Shown here: positions 1-4,826 of the stretch, piece after piece
How positions within the stretch are numbered: position 1 is the first letter of the stretch
How the letters are laid out: every line of letters starts with the position of its first letter
Assembly (NCBI GenBank): GCA_038998005.1
Contig: JAVZIY010000046.1
Coordinates: forward strand, 1-5,556
Reading direction: 5' to 3'
DNA: 5,556 bases
Source of the DNA: CALIKW01 sp038998005
Lineage (GTDB): Archaea > Aenigmatarchaeota > Aenigmatarchaeia > CG10238-14 > SCSR01
The notes under the pieces: model-generated
What the model was told of the DNA's origin: nothing
Seen by the model: the letters and a program-made list of their open reading frames with translations, nothing else
Database searches by the model: none
Position numbers and translations under genes: made by a program

Positions 1-353
1 TTATTTTTTCTCGCTTCCTTATGGGTCAATATGCCCTTTGGTGTTGTAAGGATTAATATACCAAATTCTCTTGCAGGTAAAAATCTTTTTTCAAATTTTT
101 CAATTTCATCAACCTTAACAGAAGTCCTAGGTTTGATTACATTACAGTCTATTATCTTTCCCTTAAGCTCAATTTTGAACTTTCCAGATTTTCCATCATC
201 TATAAATTCAAAACTATTTATATACCCCTCCTTCTCCATAACTTTTAAAATCTCATTAATAAGTCTACTTGCTTTAACTAGGCATTCCTTTTTTCCTATT
301 CTTTCCGCATTTTTTATTGTACTCAAAGCATCTGCAAGTAGGTCTTGCTGCAT
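1..353 (-). CDS. rps8: Small ribosomal subunit protein uS8 (S8), 3' end missing
   Basis: This is the archaeal/eukaryotic-type uS8, a primary 16S rRNA-binding protein of the 30S subunit. Reading the minus strand from the ATG at 353 gives 117 residues with no stop before the window edge. Family-typical stretches are LADALSTIKNAERIGKKEC (residues 6-24), EGYINSFEFIDDGKSGKFK (42-60), CNVIKPR (70-76) and the near-invariant FLPAREFGILILTTPKG (91-107). Archaeal S8 is usually about 130 residues, so roughly a dozen residues of the C-terminal rRNA-binding end (normally a GG-containing tail) are missing on the left. A GGTGG Shine-Dalgarno site lies just before the ATG. In many archaea S14 (uS14) directly precedes S8 in the spc-type ribosomal operon; here the gene upstream is divergent, so S8 opens its transcription unit. 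The identification is very secure from sequence motifs. Confidence 0.95.
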   Translation of the reverse strand, partial: MQQDLLADALSTIKNAERIGKKECLVKASRLINEILKVMEKEGYINSFEFIDDGKSGKFKIELKGKIIDCNVIKPRTSVKVDEIEKFEKRFLPAREFGILILTTPKGILTHKEARKN

Positions 354-357
354 CTTT

Positions 358-362
358 CCACC
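358..362 (-). promoter_or_regulatory. Shine-Dalgarno site of rps8
   Basis: On the minus strand GGTGG lies four bases before the ATG at 353. GGTG pairs with the CACC of the archaeal 16S 3' end. It supports this start and implies that the rps8 mRNA has a leader, unlike the divergent neighbour. Confidence 0.55.
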
Positions 363-391
363 GTATTATTTAAAATCTTTAATCTTTTCTA

Positions 392-399
392 TTTTTATA
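392..399 (-). promoter_or_regulatory. Candidate TATA box for rps8
   Basis: On the minus strand the sequence reads TATAAAAA. A transcription start about 23 bases downstream would fall near 369 and give a leader of about 16 bases containing the GGTGG site. An alternative is the ATTTAAAT palindrome at 421-428 read in this direction, which would give a leader of about 45 bases; a TTTAAATTA at 414-406 is a third option. The choice between them is inference only. Confidence 0.35.
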
Positions 400-420
400 C
401 TTAGGTAATTTAAAGGTTAA

Positions 421-428
421 ATTTAAAT
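421..428 (+). promoter_or_regulatory. TATA box of the DUF99-signal peptidase-TFS operon
   Basis: The octamer ATTTAAAT is preceded by GGTTAA, which matches the archaeal BRE consensus RNWAAW at five of six positions. Transcription would start about 23 bases on, near 451-452, so the ATG at 456 would have a leader of only about 4-5 bases. No Shine-Dalgarno site is present in the T-rich stretch before the ATG, which fits a nearly leaderless mRNA. Confidence 0.6.
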
Positions 429-455
429 AGTTACTCCGACAATTCTTTTTTTTGT

Positions 456-1034
456 ATGATTAAGTCAGAAATTAGGGTTCTTGGGTTTGATGATTCTGCT
501 TTTGAGAAAAATTCTGAATCTTTAGTTCCTGTTATAGGTGTTGTTTTTAGAGGTGGGAAATTTCTTGATGGAGTTTTAAAAACAGAAGTTAAAGTTGATG
601 GTTTAGATGCAACAGAAAAAATAGTTAAGCTTATAAATTTAAGCAGGCATAAACAACAGTTAAAAGTAATAATGTTCGATGGGATAACTTTGGCAGGATT
701 TAACCTTGTTGATATAGAGGAGGTAGGCAAGAAGACTTCTTTACCAGTTATAGTGATAAACAGAAAAATCCCAAACCTAGAAAAAGTTAGAGATGCTTTA
801 AAAAATTTTGATGATTTTGAAAAAAGGTGGGAAATTGTTTTGAGAGCAGGGAAGATAAAGGAGTGTAGGGTAAAAAATAAAAAAATTTATTATCAAGCTT
901 TTGGTTTGAGTGACGAAGATGCGAGGGAAATAATAAACATAACTTCAACAAGAAGTTTGATTCCTGAGCCATTAAGAGTTGCTCATTTGATTGCTACTGC
1001 AATAGTAAGAGGGGAAAGCTATGGTAGGGCATAG
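456..1034 (+). CDS. DUF99 / UPF0215 family protein (endonuclease V-like fold)
   Basis: A 192-residue protein of the archaeal DUF99 (UPF0215) family, which is considered distantly related to endonuclease V with an RNase H-like fold; its substrate is not established. Hallmarks visible are LGFDDSAF near the N-terminus (residues 9-16, with the acidic pair D12-D13), MFDGITLAGFN (73-83, D75), the hydrophobic strand LPVIVINRK (96-104), and the strongly conserved C-terminal IPEPLRVAHLIATAIVRGES (169-188). The acidic positions are compatible with metal binding, but I cannot show catalysis from sequence. Length matches the family. The ATG is chosen because the family begins this way and the TATA box at 421-428 places the transcription start immediately before it. 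It is the first gene of an operon; its last 14 bases overlap the signal peptidase gene. Family assignment is confident, function is not. Confidence 0.88.
   Translation: MIKSEIRVLGFDDSAFEKNSESLVPVIGVVFRGGKFLDGVLKTEVKVDGLDATEKIVKLINLSRHKQQLKVIMFDGITLAGFNLVDIEEVGKKTSLPVIVINRKIPNLEKVRDALKNFDDFEKRWEIVLRAGKIKECRVKNKKIYYQAFGLSDEDAREIINITSTRSLIPEPLRVAHLIATAIVRGESYGRA
1009..1012 (+). promoter_or_regulatory. Shine-Dalgarno site of the signal peptidase gene
   Basis: GAGG inside the end of the DUF99 gene lies eight bases before the ATG at 1021. It favours this start over the in-frame ATG at 1063, which has no such site and would remove the charged N-terminal 14 residues. Confidence 0.45.
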
Positions 1035-1605
1035 GAAAGAAGAAGAAAAATTTAAAACTGAAATGAGGAAGATAAAAAATATCTGGAAGAGTCTGACAGA
1101 AGGATGGTTTGGTTATTTTTTTTACGCAATTCTAGGAATATTTCTAGCTCTAATTTTAAATCAAACACTTGCATTTGCTCTCTCAACAGACTTACCTATA
1201 GTTGCAGTCGTAACATCTTCTATGCAGCATGACGATCCTGGTATCATAGAGATAAACCATTATAAATGGCTTGAAGAAAAGTTCGGATATAATAGAAGTT
1301 ACATAGATTCATGGCCCCTGCCAAATGGATTTTCAATAGGAGATTTGCCGATAGTTCAGGGCTCAGATAAATATGAAGTTGGAGATGTAATAGTTTATTC
1401 GATACCAGAGCAATCAGTCCCCATAATTCATAGGATTATTAGAGAAAATGCTGATGGAAGCTTTATGACAAAAGGCGACAGGAATCCGGATATGCTAAGT
1501 TTTGAATACAGGATTAAAAAAGAGCAAATTCATGGAAAGGTTATATTTGTGATACCTAAACTTGGCTACTTTAGAGTTTCTATATCAAGAATATTTGGTG
1601 TTTGA
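1021..1605 (+). CDS. Signal peptidase I, archaeal/ER type (S26B)
   Basis: A membrane-bound serine protease that removes signal peptides from secreted preproteins on the outer face of the membrane. The 194-residue protein has a charged N-terminus, one clear membrane segment (about residues 31-55, YAILGIFLALILNQTLAFAL within it), then VVTSSM (63-68) with S67 as the likely nucleophile. IIHRII (135-140) holds H137 where bacterial enzymes have the general-base lysine, and TKGDRNPD (150-157) supplies D153 and D157. This Ser/His/Asp set is that of archaeal and Sec11-type enzymes. GDVIVY (121-126) is a family motif before the histidine. About 50 residues rich in W, Y and charges (71-119) separate the serine box from GDVIVY, which is longer than in minimal family members. 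No second membrane segment is seen at the C-terminus. The gene overlaps DUF99 by 14 bases and abuts TFS. An in-frame ATG at 1063 is an alternative start. Confidence 0.9.
   Translation: MVGHRKEEEKFKTEMRKIKNIWKSLTEGWFGYFFYAILGIFLALILNQTLAFALSTDLPIVAVVTSSMQHDDPGIIEINHYKWLEEKFGYNRSYIDSWPLPNGFSIGDLPIVQGSDKYEVGDVIVYSIPEQSVPIIHRIIRENADGSFMTKGDRNPDMLSFEYRIKKEQIHGKVIFVIPKLGYFRVSISRIFGV
1597..1600 (+). promoter_or_regulatory. Shine-Dalgarno site of the TFS gene
   Basis: GGTG in the last codons of the signal peptidase gene lies five bases before the ATG at 1606, in the string GGTGTTTGAATG. The site and the abutting stop/start suggest translational coupling. The PCNA start has an almost identical arrangement. 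Confidence 0.5.
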
Positions 1606-1935
1606 ATGGTAGAGTTTTGTAAAAAATGTGGAAATTTGATGGTTGTAGAAAAGGGAAAGAAAAAAGATTACTTGATCTGTAGAAAATGTGGGACAAAAGA
1701 ACTTTTGAAAGGAAAAGTTTCTATAAAGGAAGTTAAGCATGAAACAAAAAAAGAGGTTATTGTTTTAAAGAAGGAAGAGGGAATAGCACAACTTCCAAAA
1801 ACAAAAATAATGTGCCCAAAATGCGAGAACATGGAAGCTTACTGGTGGATGCAGCAAACAAGAAGTGCTGATGAGCCACCAACAATTTTCTATAAGTGTA
1901 CGAAGTGCGGATATTCTTGGAGAAGCTATGGGTAA
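1606..1935 (+). CDS. tfs: Transcription factor S (transcript cleavage factor, TFIIS/RpoM-like)
   Basis: This protein rescues backtracked archaeal RNA polymerase by stimulating its intrinsic RNA cleavage. The 109 residues show the full two-domain layout. The N-terminal zinc ribbon has C5, C8, C25 and C28. A Lys/Glu-rich linker spans about 33-65. The C-terminal zinc ribbon has C70, C73, C98 and C101. The tip loop QQTRSADEPPT (83-93) contains the D89-E90 pair that enters the polymerase active site in the TFIIS family, followed by FYKCTKCGYSWR (95-106). Retention of D-E and all eight cysteines argues for an active cleavage factor rather than an inhibitory paralogue. The length is typical. The start codon follows the signal peptidase stop with no gap, so it is the last gene of the three-gene operon. 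It faces the methyltransferase gene 30 bases downstream. Confidence 0.95.
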   Translation: MVEFCKKCGNLMVVEKGKKKDYLICRKCGTKELLKGKVSIKEVKHETKKEVIVLKKEEGIAQLPKTKIMCPKCENMEAYWWMQQTRSADEPPTIFYKCTKCGYSWRSYG

Positions 1936-1951
1936 AAGAGGTAAAACTAAA

Positions 1952-1986
1952 TTTTTCTACTCAGATTAATCTATAAAAAGTTTTTT
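1952..1986 (+). terminator. Possible U-rich terminator of the TFS operon
   Basis: Archaeal intrinsic termination uses runs of T in the coding strand. After the TFS stop there is T5 at 1952-1956 and T6 at 1981-1986, the second already inside the end of the opposing methyltransferase gene. There is no clear hairpin, so this is only a suggestion. Confidence 0.3.
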
Positions 1987-2958
1987 GTATCTTTTCCAAA
2001 AATCTTTAAAACTCTCTTTAGATTTATTGTACGGAGCAAAAAATGTTATAAAGGCATTTTCTCCGTTAATCATATATCCGAGCAAGCCAGCATTCGTGAA
2101 AGTAGAAGCAATTTCCATTCCCTCCCATCTATGCGAAAAAATTACAGGTTCAAAATATTTTTCAACCTCTCTTCTCTCAGGTTCAATATTTCCTGAAATT
2201 TTATCTTTTTTATACCTTCTCAATTTATAAATTACCATATCTCCTGTTTTAGGCCAATAAGCTGAATACCCAACTTTTCCAACTATTTTTTGAATAGATT
2301 TCATCTCGCTATAGTGTAATTCTTGAGACATGCTATGGAGTGTCCAAGGAGCTAAGACAGAATAAAAGTTAAATGGAAAAGTTTTAATTAAAGGAATGGG
2401 CTCTGAAACTGTTTTATTTTCTAAATCAATTGGCCTGATTTTTATTCCGATTAATTCCTCAGGAATTAACCCAGGATCAACTGTCAGAAGTTCTGGCCTT
2501 TTATACAATTCGGTAACAAGCAAATCTTGATTTTTCATTAAACTTCTAACATTTCTCACAATTCTCTTTCTCTCATCAACTTTGAAATTTCCAAGTGTGT
2601 TAGTTAATATTGTTAAAAATTTTGGTCTATCCTCATTTTTTAATAATTCTCTTAATTTTTTCAAGCTCCTTATATCGTCTCTAACAACTTCTGCATCAGA
2701 ATATCTTTCCTTACATATCTCCAACATAGCTGGAGATATATCAACACCTATCCTTCTTTCTACGGTAGGGAGATTAAAAATTTTGAAATCTAGGCCACCA
2801 CCAACTCCGAGAGCAACATGAACTTTACTCTTATCTGGAAGATAATGTGAAAGAATTTGTTGTTCCATTTTTCTTTCTCTTGGCGTAATTATGCTAATTT
2901 TTTCCTCTTCATTTGCATAATCTCTGCAAAAATTTTTATCAATCCAAGTTTTCTCCAT
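1966..2958 (-). CDS. Class I SAM-dependent methyltransferase, substrate unknown
   Basis: Predicted methyltransferase, 330 residues from the ATG at 2958. The SAM-binding Rossmann core is visible: motif I VHVALGVGGGLDF (46-58), the acidic residue ending strand 2 in RIGVDISPAMLEIC (69-82, D73), VVRDDI (91-96), and TILTNTLGNF (116-125) as the motif IV region. The spacing and the TLGNF string recall the EgtD/histidine-methyltransferase branch, but the resemblance is by eye and weak. A long C-terminal part (about 165-330) rich in aromatic residues does not match anything I can name and probably defines the substrate. Longer starts exist in frame (ATG at 2967, TTG at 2973), but the palindromic TATA at 2982-2989 puts the transcription start at about 2958, so I prefer this ATG and a leaderless mRNA. 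The gene is divergent from the OB-fold/PCNA unit and convergent with TFS. It is a single-gene unit; no neighbour suggests a pathway. Confidence 0.8.
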   Translation of the reverse strand: MEKTWIDKNFCRDYANEEEKISIITPRERKMEQQILSHYLPDKSKVHVALGVGGGLDFKIFNLPTVERRIGVDISPAMLEICKERYSDAEVVRDDIRSLKKLRELLKNEDRPKFLTILTNTLGNFKVDERKRIVRNVRSLMKNQDLLVTELYKRPELLTVDPGLIPEELIGIKIRPIDLENKTVSEPIPLIKTFPFNFYSVLAPWTLHSMSQELHYSEMKSIQKIVGKVGYSAYWPKTGDMVIYKLRRYKKDKISGNIEPERREVEKYFEPVIFSHRWEGMEIASTFTNAGLLGYMINGENAFITFFAPYNKSKESFKDFWKRYKKLFID

Positions 2959-2981
2959 ATTTTTCATGAGCAAGTTAAGCT

Positions 2982-2989
2982 ATTTAAAT
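2982..2989. promoter_or_regulatory. Palindromic TATA box shared by two divergent leaderless genes
   Basis: ATTTAAAT is its own reverse complement. Its centre (2985.5) is essentially the midpoint between the ATG at 2958 on the minus strand and the ATG at 3012 on the plus strand. Each ATG's first base lies 23-24 bases beyond the octamer, where archaeal transcription starts. No other TATA-like element lies in the 53-base gap. Both mRNAs would therefore be leaderless. The flanking bases match the BRE consensus poorly on both sides, which would fit weak directionality. Confidence 0.6.
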
Positions 2990-3011
2990 CTGAAGAAAAA
3001 ATTATTTCTTG

Positions 3012-3302
3012 ATGCTCTTTTATAAGTTGAAAAAGATCCAAGATATAGATTTGAAAAAGGATAAAAAAATTTCAATAGTAGGAAGAGTTTCGAATGCTAA
3101 TGAAGGCTCTTTTGTTTTAAGTGATGGAAAAAATAAAATAGAAATTTTAAGTGATGAAAAAGTTAATGGTGGAGAAATATTAAGGGTTTTTTGCTCCATA
3201 GAAGGAGATAAGATTAAAGCAGATATAGTTCAAAGGTTAAATGACTTAGATTTAAATTTATATAAGGAAGTTGAAGAATTATATAGTAAAATTGGTGATT
3301 GA
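3012..3302 (+). CDS. Small probable OB-fold protein coupled to PCNA
   Basis: A 96-residue protein I cannot assign to a named family. The pattern suggests one OB fold: a strand ISIVGRVSNA (20-29), a glycine-containing hairpin SFVLSDGKNKIEI (33-45), strands EILRVFCSIEGDKIKADIV (55-73), then a C-terminal helix (about 80-94, LNLYKEVEELYSKI). This strand order followed by a helix recalls the small single-OB proteins of the RPA32/RPA14 or Stn1 type, so single-stranded DNA binding is a reasonable guess, not an identification. Its stop is followed directly by the PCNA start, and the PCNA Shine-Dalgarno site sits in its last codons, so the two are co-transcribed and probably translationally coupled, which supports a replication or repair role. 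A TTG one codon earlier (3009) is possible, but the TATA position favours the ATG with no leader. Confidence 0.7.
   Translation: MLFYKLKKIQDIDLKKDKKISIVGRVSNANEGSFVLSDGKNKIEILSDEKVNGGEILRVFCSIEGDKIKADIVQRLNDLDLNLYKEVEELYSKIGD
3294..3299 (+). promoter_or_regulatory. Shine-Dalgarno site of the PCNA gene
   Basis: GGTGAT matches the complement of the archaeal 16S 3' end (AUCACC) at all six bases and lies three bases before the ATG at 3303; the pairing register gives a normal distance. It is embedded in the final Gly-Asp codons of the OB-fold gene. Confidence 0.65.
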
Positions 3303-4052
3303 ATGTTTAAGGCTGTTTTAAGCAATATAGAGCTTCTAAAAACACCATTAACAGCTGTTGGAGAAATAATAGATGAGGGTGTCTTCAGGCTAGGAAAGGA
3401 TGGAATAAGTCTAATAGCCGCTGACCGTGCGATGGTTGCTGTAGCAGACTTAAAAATTCTTGCAAATGCCTTTGATGAATATGTGGTTAAGGAAGAAAAG
3501 GACGTAGGTTTAAACATCACAAACTTTCTATCTATTCTAAAGAGAGCTGGAGCAAATGATAAATTGACCTTAGAGCTTAAAGATTCGAAGCTAGAGATTA
3601 TATTACAAAATTCTTCCAGAAGAAGATTTGTTTTACCTTTACTGGATATAAGTCAAGAAGAAATTCCTCCTATAGACCAATTAGAATTTGTCTCTAAAGC
3701 AGAAATAAGCTCAGAAGTTTTGCAATCAGGAATAGATGATGCAGAAGTTGTCTCAGATTCTATTGTTTTTGAAGCTCTTCCAAATAAGTTTTTGATGAGG
3801 GCAGAAGGAGATATAAGCTCTGCTGAGCTTGAGCTTGAAAAGGATAATGGAGCTCTAATTGAAATTAAAGCGAGAGACGAAACAAGAGCAAGGTATCCCT
3901 TGGACTACTTGAAAAAAATGGTAAAGGCAGCAAGTATAGCAGATTCTGTAGTTTTAGAATGGGGTCAGGATTATCCAATGAGACTAACTTTTAAAGTAAC
4001 AGATAAGCTAAGTCTTAGCTTCATCTTAGCACCAAGAGTTCAAGAAGAATAA
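3303..4052 (+). CDS. pcn: DNA polymerase sliding clamp (PCNA)
   Basis: The processivity clamp that forms a trimeric ring around DNA and tethers polymerase, FEN1, ligase and other factors. The 249-residue length is typical. Visible family features are DGISLIAADRAMVAVADLKI (33-52) in the first domain, the interdomain connector around LLDISQEEIPPIDQLEF (113-129), YPLDYLKKMVKAA (198-210), ADSVVLEWGQDYPMRLTF (213-230), and LAPRV (242-246) close to the C-terminus, where partner proteins dock. It ends in QEE shortly after that motif. There is one PCNA in the window, so it cannot be decided whether the ring is homotrimeric. It follows the OB-fold gene with no gap and has a strong GGTGAT ribosome site. 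The stop codon TAA directly touches the reverse-strand stop of the HD gene, so any terminator must lie inside that gene. Confidence 0.97.
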   Translation: MFKAVLSNIELLKTPLTAVGEIIDEGVFRLGKDGISLIAADRAMVAVADLKILANAFDEYVVKEEKDVGLNITNFLSILKRAGANDKLTLELKDSKLEIILQNSSRRRFVLPLLDISQEEIPPIDQLEFVSKAEISSEVLQSGIDDAEVVSDSIVFEALPNKFLMRAEGDISSAELELEKDNGALIEIKARDETRARYPLDYLKKMVKAASIADSVVLEWGQDYPMRLTFKVTDKLSLSFILAPRVQEE

Positions 4053-4823
4053 TCAAATATACCTAACTTTACTTTCTCCCTTTATGTTTGCAACAACTTC
4101 CACACATTCTTCAAGCCTGGCATCCCTAATCTTCTTCAGCATTATCTCTTCAGTTTGAAAAATTCCAGCAGGATTTTCCATGAAAACTTCCACTCTTATA
4201 GGTTTTTTCTTTCCCTCTCTTATTTCAACCTTCTCTATAGCCAGTGCAGAAAACTTGTGTATGTCTTTCTTCCCTATATGGAAAGGTATCCTTGCCCTCC
4301 CTTTTGTTATGTCTGTACCATCAGCAACCTCAACTATCCTTGCTTCTAAACTGGTAGCTTCATAATTTCCCATGTGTGAAATTATGGCTTCTAATATAAA
4401 ACAAGAAATTCTACTGAGCTTAAAGTCTGGATAAAATTCATTTAAAATTCTTTTTATTATAGGAAAGGAGAGAACAGCTCCCATAATTTCATGAGAATCT
4501 CTTGAGATAGAACAACCTATATCATGGAGATAAGCCCCAAGTAAAATAGCAACTTTTGAATCTTCTTCATCTCCAACTCCTTCCTTTACTATAGTTGGCC
4601 TTAAACCACTTTTAATCAAAATTTCAAACATTTTCAAGCTATTAAGAGCCACTATTTTAGAATGAACTTCGCCATGATCATTATAGCCGAGCCTTGAAAT
4701 TGAAAGATTGTTTGCTTGCTCAAGCAAGCCTTTTACTTCTTGGTCATTCGAAATTTTAAAGTAAACTTCCCTAACCTTTCCTTTTAAAATCTTTTCAAGC
4801 TCAGATTCTACTTCTTTTTGCAT
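4053..4823 (-). CDS. HD-domain metal-dependent phosphohydrolase
   Basis: A 256-residue HD-superfamily protein resembling the archaeal group of predicted HD hydrolases (COG2316-like, from memory). Metal-ligand candidates occur in the expected order: NDHGEVHS (48-55, H50 and H54), AYLHDIG (97-103, the HD pair H100-D101), SHEIMG (110-115, H111), ISHMG (148-152, H150) and EVADGTDITKGR (165-176, D168/D171). The stretch ADGTDITKGRARIPFHIGKK (167-186) is a striking conserved-looking block in which Lys/Arg residues follow the metal site, suggesting a phosphate- or nucleotide-containing substrate; the substrate is unknown. The C-terminal part (about 195-250) is an alpha/beta extension with a VEVFMENPAGIFQTEE segment. 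The gene starts three bases after the MinD-like stop and is therefore in the same operon; no good Shine-Dalgarno site is visible, so translation may depend on coupling. It converges on PCNA with zero spacing. Confidence 0.85.
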   Translation of the reverse strand: MQKEVESELEKILKGKVREVYFKISNDQEVKGLLEQANNLSISRLGYNDHGEVHSKIVALNSLKMFEILIKSGLRPTIVKEGVGDEEDSKVAILLGAYLHDIGCSISRDSHEIMGAVLSFPIIKRILNEFYPDFKLSRISCFILEAIISHMGNYEATSLEARIVEVADGTDITKGRARIPFHIGKKDIHKFSALAIEKVEIREGKKKPIRVEVFMENPAGIFQTEEIMLKKIRDARLEECVEVVANIKGESKVRYI

Positions 4824-4826
4824 ATC

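Noticed and set aside
31..408. Open plus-strand frame of 125 codons with many hydrophobic residues
   Set aside because: It lies opposite rps8, whose minus-strand translation matches a known ribosomal protein over its whole visible length; the hydrophobic look comes from complementing A-rich codons.
354..455. A small RNA or riboswitch in the divergent gap
   Set aside because: The 102 bases are AT-rich with no stable hairpin visible, and are accounted for by two promoters and a ribosome site.
431..972. Open minus-strand frames opposite the DUF99 gene
   Set aside because: They are low-complexity, lack ribosome sites and lie opposite a gene with clear family motifs.
1985..2821. Open plus-strand frames opposite the methyltransferase gene
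   Set aside because: The minus strand carries the coherent SAM-binding protein; these are antisense shadows.
3230..3520. Minus-strand frame across the OB-fold/PCNA junction
   Set aside because: It is opposite PCNA, shows no family signal and has no promoter or ribosome site.
4155..4365. Two short plus-strand frames with hydrophobic stretches opposite the HD gene
   Set aside because: They are antisense to conserved HD-domain codons and overlap each other; no start signal is seen.
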